A DNA stretch of 36,262 bases. Origin: an uncultured Clostridium sp. (GTDB lineage Bacteria > Bacillota > Clostridia > TANB77 > CAG-508). The translations under genes were made by a program, and so were the position numbers. The notes beneath the pieces were generated by a model. It was not told where the DNA came from, did no database searches, and saw only the letters and a program-made list of their open reading frames with translations. The DNA lies in assembly GCA_948470025.1 (NCBI GenBank), contig CAOKNG010000009.1, positions 1 through 36,262 of the forward strand. Reading direction: 5' to 3'. Position 1 is the stretch's first letter; every line of letters starts with the position of its first letter. This document shows positions 27,158 through 35,594 of this stretch, one piece after another.

Positions 27158-28805
27158 TCCTTCAATAATACGTACAATTTGTCTTTCTAATTCTTTTATT
27201 CTTTCATTGATTGAGGCAACTTCTGCGTCTTTTGCTTTTTCGGTAATGATTTCTTCTTTTAAAATTTGGGTCATGTCTTCTACTTCGTCTTTTAGTTTTT
27301 GCATGCGGTCTAATACTTCTAGGCGAAGTGGTTTGTATCTTGTGGTTAATTCTAGTTTGTTTGTTAGCGTTACCTCTTGTTGTACTAATTCATAGGTTTC
27401 TCCAAAATCTGGTATGGTAACTGGAATGCCTGTGGTTTCTAGTATTTTTTGTTTTAGTACTTCCTGCGATTCTATTTCTCCATGGACTAAAAAGATTTGT
27501 TTTGGTTTTTGAATAAAGGAATAGATGAAGTTTAGTAGCCATTCTTGGTCTGCATGTCCTGAATATCCTTCGATGTATTCAATTCTAGCATTGACCATAA
27601 TTTCTTCTCCAAAAATTTTTACTTTCTTTTCCCCATTTACGAGCTTACTTCCTAAGGTACCTGGTGCTTGGTAACCAACAAATAATATGGTACTCTTTGG
27701 GTTCCATAGGTTATGTTTTAAATGGTGTTTAATACGACCTACTTCACACATTCCGGCTTGCTGATATGACGATAGAAGAATCGTTTCTTTCATTTAATTC
27801 TTTTGATTCTTCTGCTGTTTTGGTAAATTGTAGTCCCGGAAATTCTAATGGGTTATCCCCATGTTCCATTTCTTGTTGTACTTCATCATCGAATAAATCC
27901 ATATTTTTTCGGAAGATTTCGGTTGCCGAAATAGCAAGTGGGCTATCGACAAAGACTGGTACTCTCATAAGGGCTTCGTATTGTCTTAAAAATTCTTCAT
28001 CATCACGTTTTTCTTTTAATTTATTTAATTCATATACAATTTCTTGCGTTCTTCCTACGGCAAAGGATGGAATAACAACGGTTCCTCCATTATCAATGGT
28101 TTCCGATACGATTTTTAGGAAAAGTTCTGCTTTATCGTCGTTTCTCATATGAAGTCTACTGCCATAGGTGGATTCCATGACTAGATAATCTGCTGTTTCA
28201 ATCATGGTTGGTGAGGCAAGTAACGGAATATCATTATTTCCAATATCTCCTGTAAAAACGGCTTTTTCAGTTTTACCATTTTCCTCTACCCATACTTCAA
28301 TCATGGCTGAGCCTAGCATATGTCCTGCATCATTAAATCGTACTTTGATATGACTGTCAATTTCGATAATTTCATCATATTGTACACCCTTAAATAATTC
28401 TAGTGAATCCGTTGCTTCTTCGGCTGTATATAAAGGTGGTAAGTCTTGTTTTCCCTCACGTTTACGTTTTCGGTTTTTCCACTCAATTTCCATTTCTTGA
28501 ATGTGTCCGCTGTCTGGAAGCATAATGCTACATAAATCGCAGGTTGCTTTTGTTGCAATGACTGGGTTTCGATATCCTTCTTTATATAGTTTCGGAATTC
28601 TTCCTGAGTGGTCAATATGAGCATGGGTTAATAGCATAAAGTCAATTTCGTGTACATCAAATAAAAATGGGTCATCATTGTCTTTTTCTTCTGTTGCTTT
28701 TCCTTGATACATACCACAATCGACTAAAAATTTTTTTCCTGCTGCTTCTACTAAAAAGTTAGAACCTGTTACCGTTTTGGCGGCTCCTAAAAAGGTAATT
28801 TTCAT
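27155..28805 (-). CDS. Beta-CASP metallo-beta-lactamase RNA nuclease, read through one CGGA +1 shift
   Basis: The protein resembles CPSF-type MBL/beta-CASP nucleases that process RNA. The zinc motif THAHIDHSGRIP lies near residue 58, and GDIGNNDIPLL and ESTYGSRLH are family signatures. The beta-CASP motif SASGMCEVGRIKHHL is split: AGC-CGGA-ATG at 27755 joins SIVISAS to MCEVGR. Codon 351 is thus glycine, as in the conserved SASGM. Without it the beta-CASP motif and the last zinc-binding region (FLVHGEIES) would be lost. The full product has 549 residues, normal for the family. A coiled-coil tail (LDRMQKLKDEVEDM) is present. ATG at 28805 follows AAGGAGG. Confidence 0.92.
27752..27755 (-). other. 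CGGA +1 recoding site in the beta-CASP nuclease
   Basis: The reading is GCA-AGC-CGGA-ATG-TGT, giving SASGMCEVG. In the zero frame a TGA follows two codons later. Confidence 0.91.
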
Positions 28806-28833
28806 ATTTTCCTCCTTTTAATATAATCATTTC

Positions 28834-30417
28834 TTACCCTAATAATCTAATTTTTTTGTCTAATTTTACGTTTAAATCTTGTTTATTAATTGGTAATGAT
28901 ATTGTTTTTTCTAGAACATCTCCATCATAGATTGTTGTTTCTATGTTTTCTTCCTCATGAAATTCAATAACAATGTTTTCTAGGTTAATGATTCTTGTTT
29001 CAAAAAGAATATTAAAAATTTCTAATTCTTTTTCTTCGGCGGTAATCTTACTGATACATTTTGTTTCCTCTGCTTTTTGTAATAGCATCTTTTTAATTTC
29101 GGTTCTTTCTTGTTCTAATTGTGTTATTTTTCCAATGTATTTTTCATTTTCTAAATATAAGTAACAGTAATAACGGAAACGATAAATGACTTTTAGTATT
29201 TCTTCTCTTTTTTGTGATTTTTCTAGTTTATCTATCTGTCTAATTCGTATTTTAAAACAATTCATGACCACTTTTTGTAATTCAATACTATACTCTAATA
29301 TTCGTTTGCTTGCGTCTTCCTCATCTAACTCTATATTGGATAATAATTCTAATTGTTCTTCTATTTTAGTTTTTACCTCTACATAGTAAGCTGGCTCTAA
29401 TATTTTACTTTGTTCTTCCATTTTAGCTATTGTTTTTTTTCTTTGTTTGGTTAAAATTTCTACTAAATGCAATAAATCCATTATTTTATGATATTCTGGA
29501 AGTTTTTCATTTCTTGTGATAAATTCATTTGCTAATCGCTCTTTATCATTTAATATGGTATCGATTTCTCGTATTTGTGTACGTGCTTCTTTGTTTTTAC
29601 TAGTTACTTCTTCTAACAATTCTCTTTTGTAGGTAAGCCTTACAAGCTCTTCTTCTCTCTCTTTTTTTTCTTCTATCAAATTTCGTTTTTCTTTTTGGTT
29701 TGTTTTCATACAAGTAATGATTGCTAATCGACTAATCCAGTAAAATAATTCCTCTTCATTTTGTGCTCCAAATTCCTTTGCTATTTTTTCTTTGGCAAGT
29801 CCAAAATAATCTGTTACTTTTTTTGTATGAATCCATTGTTCTAAAAATTGGGTGCCTAATAAGTCAATTAGGTTTTGATATACTAGGTTAATGGTTATAT
29901 TTTGTAAGTCCTGTGGATTGGTATTCCAATTCCACCCATTAAAGTCTCTTAATACTTCTAAGCGATTCATATTTTCGCCCTTATTTAGTAATTCAGAAAG
30001 CGCTGTTCGAATTAGGCTATATCGCTCATCTACATAAATTTGGTTATCATCTAATTCATAAATGGCATATAATATGGTTTGCTCATTTGGATGCCATAAA
30101 ATAATGTTTCCTTCTGTACGGTCGATTTCGTACCTTCTTTTTCCTTCTTGTTCTATGCTTTTGGTTTCTTGTTTTTTTATTTCAATGTGATTGCATTTTT
30201 CTTTGATAATCGTTAAAATTTCTTCTAAATATTCTTTTTTGCTAAGCACTATTTGTTTTACTACTTCATAATCTTGATATCCTGCTTCGATTTTATAGAC
30301 ACAAGAAAGGAGAAGATTTTTTACATCTTCTGAAAAGTCTTTATTTTCTAAAATTAATTCTAATTCATTATGATAATCTTTTGGTGTAATCTTGGAAAAA
30401 ATTTTCTCAGTATCCAC
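28834..30417 (-). CDS. Coiled-coil protein of unknown function
   Basis: A 527-residue soluble protein that I do not recognise. The N-terminal third is mixed (GNIILWHPNEQTILYAIYEL, FNGWNWNTNPQDLQNITIN). From about residue 235 there are long heptad-like helices rich in E, K and L (NLIEEKKEREEELVRLTYKR, ILTKQRKKTIAKMEEQ). A short beta-rich C-terminus ends in NVKLDKKIRLLG. No signal peptide or clear membrane segment is seen. GTG at 30417 follows AAGGAAG. It lies between ftsK and the beta-CASP nuclease, 28 bases before the latter, which suggests co-transcription. No CGG trinucleotide was found on its coding strand at all. Confidence 0.75.
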   Translation of the reverse strand: MDTEKIFSKITPKDYHNELELILENKDFSEDVKNLLLSCVYKIEAGYQDYEVVKQIVLSKKEYLEEILTIIKEKCNHIEIKKQETKSIEQEGKRRYEIDRTEGNIILWHPNEQTILYAIYELDDNQIYVDERYSLIRTALSELLNKGENMNRLEVLRDFNGWNWNTNPQDLQNITINLVYQNLIDLLGTQFLEQWIHTKKVTDYFGLAKEKIAKEFGAQNEEELFYWISRLAIITCMKTNQKEKRNLIEEKKEREEELVRLTYKRELLEEVTSKNKEARTQIREIDTILNDKERLANEFITRNEKLPEYHKIMDLLHLVEILTKQRKKTIAKMEEQSKILEPAYYVEVKTKIEEQLELLSNIELDEEDASKRILEYSIELQKVVMNCFKIRIRQIDKLEKSQKREEILKVIYRFRYYCYLYLENEKYIGKITQLEQERTEIKKMLLQKAEETKCISKITAEEKELEIFNILFETRIINLENIVIEFHEEENIETTIYDGDVLEKTISLPINKQDLNVKLDKKIRLLG

Positions 30418-30603
30418 AAATTTTCTTCCTTTCTTCTTTTGTTTTTAGGTGCTCTATAATTCGTGCTATAAGAACCCTCCGTCTCGCTATACAAGCCAGC
30501 TATGCATAAGATATCTGTAACACTCACTATCGTTCGTTAACAACTAATCTCAAACTTTCCTTAGATAAAGGAGTCTTTTTTTAATAGCCTTTGGATAAAC
30601 AAC

Positions 30604-30650
30604 GGTCCCTTTACTTAAGGGGGCTGTCACCGTAGGTGACTGGGGGTTCT
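30604..30650. repeat. Short palindromic repeat at the end of ftsK
   Basis: GTCCCTTTACTTAAGGG, the hairpin CTGTCACC-GTA-GGTGAC and GACTGGGGGTTCT form a copy of the repeat at 20069-20113. It overlaps the ftsK stop codon. The gap 30418-30603 otherwise holds no gene; a weak hairpin with a T-run lies at about 30558-30582. Confidence 0.7.
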
Positions 30651-33152
30651 ACTCCATAGCCTCTTCCTCAACCGCTTCCTCTTGGGATGTTGGTCCCATT
30701 TTTAATTCTTGCCATCTTTCTTTGCTCATTAACACTTGACGTGGTTTGCTTCCTTCATATCCTGAAATAATCCCTCTTGCTTCCATTTGGTCGATAATTC
30801 TTCCTGCTCTTGCATACCCTACTTTAAATCTTCTTTGAATGAATGAAGTAGAGGCTTGTCCTGTTTCTACTACGGTTTCAATGGCTTCGTTTAAGAATGG
30901 GTCTGTATCATCATCTTCATTCGCTTCGTCTAATTCTTTATCTGTACTATTTGATTTTTCAATCGAATCTAATATATCTTCATTATAGGTAATTTCTCCA
31001 CCATTCGATTTTAGGAAATCAACGATTTTTTCTACTTCTTTATCTGACACAAATGCACCTTGTAGTCTTGTTGGTTTTGGTGCTCCTGATGGATAAAATA
31101 GCATATCTCCCTTTCCTAATAGTTTCTCTGCTCCTACCATATCTAAAATGGTTCTTGAATCGACTTGTGAAGATACAGCAAAAGCAATTCTTGATGGAAT
31201 GTTTGCTTTAATAATACCTGTAATAACATCTACGGATGGTCTTTGGGTTGCAATTACTAAATGCATACCAGCAGCCCTTGCCATTTGTGCCAAACGACAA
31301 ATCGCATCTTCTACATCTTTTGCCGCTACCATCATAAGGTCAGCAAGCTCATCAATAATAATAACCACTTGTGGTAATTTTTCTGTAGAACCTTCTTTTT
31401 CAATGGCTTCATTGTAACCTTTAATATCTCTTACACCTTTTTTTGCAAATAGTCCATAACGGTTTACCATTTCTTGTACTGCCCATGCAAGTGCTCCTGC
31501 TGCTTTTTTAGGGTCTGTTACAACTGGAATTAACAAATGTGGAATTCCATTGTATACCGAAAGTTCTACTACTTTTGGGTCTACCATTAATAGTTTTACA
31601 TCACTTGGTTTGGCTTTATAAATGATACTTGTAATTAGGGTATTAATACATACACTCTTTCCGTGAGCCAGTACTTCCTGCAATTAGGACGTGTGGCATT
31701 TTTCCAATGTCTGTAACAACTCCATTTCCTGCAACATCTTTTCCTAGTGCAAAAGCAAGATTTGATGAGAAGTTTACAAAGTCGCTACTTTCTAAAATAT
31801 CTCTTAAATGTACCATTTCCGTTTCTTTGTTTGGTACTTCAATTCCTACTGCTTGTTTTCCTGGAATTGGTGCTTCAATACGAATAGACTCTGCTGCTAG
31901 GTTTAGTGCAATATCATCTGCTAAGTTTGCAATCTTGTTTACTCTTACTCCTTCTGCTGGTTTTAACTCATATCTGGTAATAGAAGGTCCAACTGATACA
32001 TTTTCAACTTTTGCAGATACGCCAAAGCTATATAAGGTTTTTTGAAGTCTTGTTGCATTATCCGCAATTGCTTTTTTTCCACCCTTCTGGCTTACTTTTC
32101 CTTCGCTTAATAGTTCAATTGGTGGAAATTCATAATTGTCATCTTCTGTTGTCATGGTATGTTCTAATACCAATACTTCTTTGGTTTGTTCTTCTTTTAC
32201 TGGTTGTTCTGTTTTAAAAATATTTTCTAATTCGTTTGGTGATGATTCTGGTATGGTTTCTTTTGGTGGTTCTTCTTCCCCAATGTCAATGTCAATGGAT
32301 TTTCCTTTTTTTGGTTTTGGCGTTTTTGCCGTAAGCGGTGTTAGGTCATCATCTGAATGATCGTATTTTTTTAATCCTTTTGGTTCATTGTTTAAATTAA
32401 TTGTAATTTGGTCATCATCTAGTGGAATATCAATAGAGCTTGCTTTTGTTCTTCTAGTTCGTTCTTTTTTCTGAGGTTTTACAATAATTTCTTCTTCCTC
32501 ATCCTCATCTTCATATTCCTCTTCTTCCTCTAATCTACGTTCTCTTCGTAATTCTCGTTTTTCCTCCATATTTTCTACTACACCCGTAATCATCTCTGCT
32601 GGATGAATACCAAACATGAAAATAAGAAGTAAAATGGCAACACCGACTGCTAAAATAACTGCTCCAGTTTCTCCAAGTAAATTAACTGCTGGAAATGCCA
32701 CTAATGTTCCGAAGCACCCCTCCTCCAATATTCTTTTGTCCTAGCTCATAAGCTTGTTCTAAAATAACGCCAAATTCTTTCGTAGTATCAATCGTATGTT
32801 TTGTCATTTGATATACACTCATCACAACTGCAATCGACATAAGAAAGATAGCATATTGAATTAATTTTGGTGTTAATGTGTCTTTTTTCTCGCATGCCAA
32901 ATGAATGGCAATTGCAAATGTGCCAATTGGTAAAATATATTTCATCCATCCCATAAGTCCGCCAAGAAGTGGACTTAATGTTTGTCCCATAGTTCCCGAA
33001 TTTGTATAAATTAATACTGCTAATAATATACTAATAATTATCATTGATACGACTGCTAAATCAATATCAATTCCACTTTGTTTTTTTCTATTTCTACTTG
33101 CCGTTCTAGTCCCTGTTTTACTACTCGTTTTACTTCTTTTTCCTTTTGCCAT
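30649..33152 (-). CDS. ftsK: FtsK/SpoIIIE DNA translocase, read through two CGGA +1 shifts
   Basis: This membrane-anchored ATPase pumps DNA during division or sporulation. Four hydrophobic segments lie at the N-terminus, the last two in different frames. Next come an acidic linker, the motor ([20 protein letters not shown], Walker [12 protein letters not shown]) and a C-terminal gamma domain ([20 protein letters not shown]). The frame changes at 32711 (CTT-CGGA-ACA, giving GGGVLGTLVAF) and at 31663 (TCA-CGGA-AAG). The second lies inside Walker A and must give GSTGSGKSVCIN; an arginine there would destroy ATP binding. The full product is 833 residues, normal for SpoIIIE-type proteins. ATG at 33152 follows GGAAGG. 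All other CGG are out of frame. Confidence 0.95.
31660..31663 (-). other. CGGA +1 recoding site in the FtsK Walker A motif
   Basis: The reading is GGC-TCA-CGGA-AAG-AGT, giving GSTGSGKS. The glycine before lysine is required by the P-loop, which identifies the inserted residue as Gly and shows that only one residue is made from four bases. Confidence 0.94.
32708..32711 (-). other. CGGA +1 recoding site in the FtsK membrane region
   Basis: The reading is GTG-CTT-CGGA-ACA, giving [14 protein letters not shown]. Frames 2 and 1 (mod 3) join here. Confidence 0.9.
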
Positions 33153-33199
33153 TTTCTAAAACATCCTTCCTTCGTATGTATGCAAATTTTTCCTTTCTA

Positions 33200-33228
33200 A
33201 TTCTATCATTCTATCCTAGTATTTGCAA
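33200..33228 (-). promoter_or_regulatory. Promoter of ftsK
   Basis: On the minus strand TTGCAA (33228-33223), a 17-base spacer and TAGAAT (33205-33200). Confidence 0.65.
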
Positions 33229-33283
33229 TAATTGTGATGAAAAATTTATTATTTTTTAACAGTTAAAATTGCTTTTAAAAATT

Positions 33284-33311
33284 TGAATTATGTTAATTTT
33301 TATGATATAAT
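33284..33311 (+). promoter_or_regulatory. Promoter of the MYG1-family gene
   Basis: TTGAAT (33284-33289), a 16-base spacer and TATAAT (33306-33311) lie 31 bases before the ATG. Confidence 0.7.
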
Positions 33312-33342
33312 CTATGCTATCAAAAAAATAGGAGGATTTTTT

Positions 33343-34305
33343 ATGGCTATTAAAGTTTTAACATCTATAACATCATTTCCCTGTCCTAGACGGTTTTATT
33401 TTGTTATAGGAACGCACAATGGAATATTCCACTCAGACGATGTAGTTGCTACTGCAATTCTTTGCTTGTTACACCGTAACAAATATATCGTCGTTGTAAG
33501 AAGTCGGGATACCGAAGTCTTAAACGAGTGTGATATTTTGGTTAACATTGGGGGTGGAGAATTTGACCACCATATTCCGGGATTTAACTTAAAACGGAAT
33601 AATGGAATTCCATATGCAAGTGCTGGGCTGGTTTGGAAACACTTTGGAAATGAGATTATCCTTAACTTTTTAGAAAAAGCTAATTTGTTAGATATGCTTT
33701 CCGAAACCTCTTCTAATATTGCTCGCACAATTGACGAAAACGTAATTCAGTTTGTCGATGCAGAAGACAATGGTATTGATTTAGGTTTGCATTGTTTTAG
33801 CTTTATCTCAACATACCTTCCTGAATGGTATGAAAGCAATCCCAATTTTGAGCAGAACTTTGAAAAGCTCTTACACATTGTCATCTCAGTATTAGAGCAA
33901 AATATTCGCCAAAAAATTGCACAGGCATATGCAACAGAAGTAGTCCGAAATCGGGTTACAACAACACAATACTTTTCAAACCGCATTTTAGAAATTCCTT
34001 CTCAGACCACTCCGTGGTTAGAGCCTGTTTGCAACATTAATCACCAAAAAGATATGGACATTGCTTTTGTCATCTTCCCTTATCCGGCTGGTGGATGGGC
34101 TGCACAATGCGTTCCGCCTTCTTTGAAAGAACCTTTCAAACAACTTGTCCCTTTCCCGAAGATTTGGGCGGGTCAAACAGAGCGTCTCTCTGATATATCT
34201 GGGGTTGATGATGCAACTTTTTGCCATAATAATTGTTTCTTTGTAAGGGCCAAAAGTAAAGCAGGTGTCATTCAGATGTGCGAACTGGCAATGGAATCCA
34301 TTTGA
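33343..34305 (+). CDS. MYG1-family (UPF0160) metal-dependent hydrolase with four CGG arginine codons
   Basis: MYG1 proteins are DHH-like metal-dependent hydrolases; the eukaryotic member is reported as an RNA exonuclease. Motifs seen are THNGIFHSDDVVATAIL, VRSRDTEVLNECDILVNIGG, FDHHIPGF, NGIPYASAGLVWKHFG and VIFPYPAGGWAAQCVPP. Length is 320 residues from ATG 33343, after AGGAGG. The gene is intact in one frame. Four in-frame CGG codons (33391, 33505, 33595, 33952) lie at arginine positions, including the conserved RSRD. No other gene here shows this. Under CGGN = Gly it would stop after 21 residues, at TAG 33407. C-ending codons are commoner than in neighbours, suggesting recent transfer. It is divergent from ftsK. 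Confidence 0.88.
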   Translation: MAIKVLTSITSFPCPRRFYFVIGTHNGIFHSDDVVATAILCLLHRNKYIVVVRSRDTEVLNECDILVNIGGGEFDHHIPGFNLKRNNGIPYASAGLVWKHFGNEIILNFLEKANLLDMLSETSSNIARTIDENVIQFVDAEDNGIDLGLHCFSFISTYLPEWYESNPNFEQNFEKLLHIVISVLEQNIRQKIAQAYATEVVRNRVTTTQYFSNRILEIPSQTTPWLEPVCNINHQKDMDIAFVIFPYPAGGWAAQCVPPSLKEPFKQLVPFPKIWAGQTERLSDISGVDDATFCHNNCFFVRAKSKAGVIQMCELAMESI

Positions 34306-34320
34306 TGAAAAAAATCGAAA

Positions 34321-34348
34321 GGGTGTCTTTTTTGACACCCTCTTTTTT
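34321..34348 (+). terminator. Intrinsic terminator of the MYG1 gene
   Basis: GGGTGTC, a six-T loop, GACACCC and a T-rich run follow the stop codon by 15 bases. Confidence 0.88.
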
Positions 34349-34400
34349 ATTCTAATACATATAATAATTTATAAGTGACTTTACCACTAACTTAGGTCAT

Positions 34401-34838
34401 TTATTGTAACTCTCTTCTATTATTTTGAATCATTTTCAATGCATCCTCTAATACCACTTCGATATTTCCTAATAAACCATCTGCATAATCTTTAGTACCT
34501 TTTGAAATTTCTCTTGACATTTCATTTGCTGTTTCTATAATTTGTGCTTTTTGTTCATATGCCTTTCTTGTAATTTCATGTTCATCAATCATCGAAATAA
34601 TTCTATTTTCTGCTTCTTTTACAATATCTTCTGCCTCTTTCCCAGCTTCTACTAATATACGTTGTCTTTCTTCTTTTACCCATTTTGCTTGTTTTAACTC
34701 ATCTGGCAGTTTTATTCGAATTTCTTTGATAATATCTAACATTTCCTCTTTTTCAATAATGGCTTTTCCAGAAAACGGTACCGTCTTACTGTTTTCTAGC
34801 ATTTCTTCTAATGTTTCTAGTAATGTAAATAATTCCAT
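34401..34838 (-). CDS. Coiled-coil protein, DivIVA/ATPase-subunit-like
   Basis: A 145-residue, mostly helical protein (LFTLLETLEEMLENSKTVP, RQRILVEAGKEAEDIVKEAE, YEQKAQIIETANEMSREI). Short proteins of this sort, often named ATPase or V-type ATPase subunit H-like, stand next to rsmD and coaD in Clostridia. The role is unknown; a scaffold near the division machinery is possible. It starts three bases after the rsmD stop and probably depends on it for translation. No in-frame CGG. Confidence 0.75.
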   Translation of the reverse strand: MELFTLLETLEEMLENSKTVPFSGKAIIEKEEMLDIIKEIRIKLPDELKQAKWVKEERQRILVEAGKEAEDIVKEAENRIISMIDEHEITRKAYEQKAQIIETANEMSREISKGTKDYADGLLGNIEVVLEDALKMIQNNRRELQ

Positions 34839-34841
34839 TTC

Positions 34842-35399
34842 TTACCCCTTTCGATTTAAGAAAATCAAATGAACTCTTCCGTATTTTCTCAAATCTTTCA
34901 CAATGACATCCGTGTCTTTTATTTCTTTTAAAATTCTTTCTTCTTCATCAGTTTCAATCACAATGGTTCCATCTTTTTTTAGTAAATCTAATGCAATGAT
35001 TTTTTGAACCGCTATTTTTACAAAGTCTTTTGCATATGGTGGATCTAAAAAGATAAAATCAAATTGAAATTGATTTTTTAAAAATTCCAATGCTTTTTCG
35101 TAATCTTTTTGCATGATAATGGCTTTTGGGTTTAGATGTGTCTTTTCCAAATTTTTTGTGATAATCTCTACTGCATTTTTCGATTTGTCGCAAAAAACTG
35201 CTCTTTTTGCGCCTCTGCTTAAACTTTCAATTCCTAACGCTCCACTACCAGAAAATAAATCTAGAATTTCTGCCTCTTGTATATCTACTTGCAATATATT
35301 AAACATTGCTTCTTTTACTCGATCTAAGGTTGGTCTTGTTGCATTCCCTTCTAAAGCATATAATACCGTCCCTTTTGCAGTTCCACTAATTACTCGCAT
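34842..35399 (-). CDS. rsmD: 16S rRNA (guanine966-N2)-methyltransferase RsmD
   Basis: RsmD methylates G966 of 16S rRNA in the assembled small subunit. The start MRVISGTAKG, the SAM-binding ILDLFSGSGALGIESLSRGA and the catalytic FIFLDPPYAK are diagnostic. Length is 185 residues, normal. It is read in a single frame, even through the glycine-rich SAM loop. It has its own promoter (35426-35454) and forms an operon with the coiled-coil gene downstream. Confidence 0.95.
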   Translation of the reverse strand: MRVISGTAKGTVLYALEGNATRPTLDRVKEAMFNILQVDIQEAEILDLFSGSGALGIESLSRGAKRAVFCDKSKNAVEIITKNLEKTHLNPKAIIMQKDYEKALEFLKNQFQFDFIFLDPPYAKDFVKIAVQKIIALDLLKKDGTIVIETDEEERILKEIKDTDVIVKDLRKYGRVHLIFLNRKG

Positions 35400-35425
35400 C
35401 TAAAATCCCTCTTTTTGATATTACT

Positions 35426-35454
35426 ATTTTATTTAGTTTTCTCCTATAAGTCAA
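35426..35454 (-). promoter_or_regulatory. Promoter of rsmD
   Basis: On the minus strand TTGACT (35454-35449), a 17-base spacer and TAAAAT (35431-35426). Confidence 0.7.
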
Positions 35455-35510
35455 TAGGAAACACGTAAATGTAACATACATTTAACAATTCTGTAATAAA
35501 GACGGCAAAA

Positions 35511-35533
35511 GACAGAGAACGATTTTTCTCTGC
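35511..35533 (-). terminator. Terminator after divIVA
   Basis: GCAGAGAA and TTCTCTGT form a stem downstream of divIVA, and TTTT follows on the minus strand. The plus strand also has a T-run, so it may be bidirectional. Confidence 0.6.
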
Positions 35534-35594
35534 CTTTTTCTTTTGTTTTTTGATATTGTATAAAAAATTTTTTGTAGTTTCTGCTACATTCATT

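Noticed and set aside
772..32711. Sequencing or assembly errors as the cause of the frameshifts
   Set aside because: All fifteen are the same one-base C insertion, always at a codon boundary before a glycine GGN and never in the abundant A/T runs or before GG in other phases. An instrument error does not follow the reading frame. Raw reads should still be checked.
772..32711. RF2-type programmed frameshifting
   Set aside because: That system needs a stop codon in the A site, a slippery CUU codon and an upstream Shine-Dalgarno-like element in one autoregulated gene. Here the A site is CGG, contexts differ and the genes are unrelated.
772..32711. Simple reassignment of CGG to another amino acid (for example Trp or Gln, as known in other bacteria)
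   Set aside because: A three-base reassignment would not change the frame. Here the downstream part is always in +1, and conserved motifs require glycine.
772..32711. Inteins, introns or programmed DNA insertions
   Set aside because: Only one base is extra at each site; there is no room for any insertion element.
376..33152. Pseudogenes by decay
   Set aside because: The affected genes include serS, lspA, mfd and ftsK. They have no other damage, keep conserved motifs on both sides and keep normal lengths after the shift.
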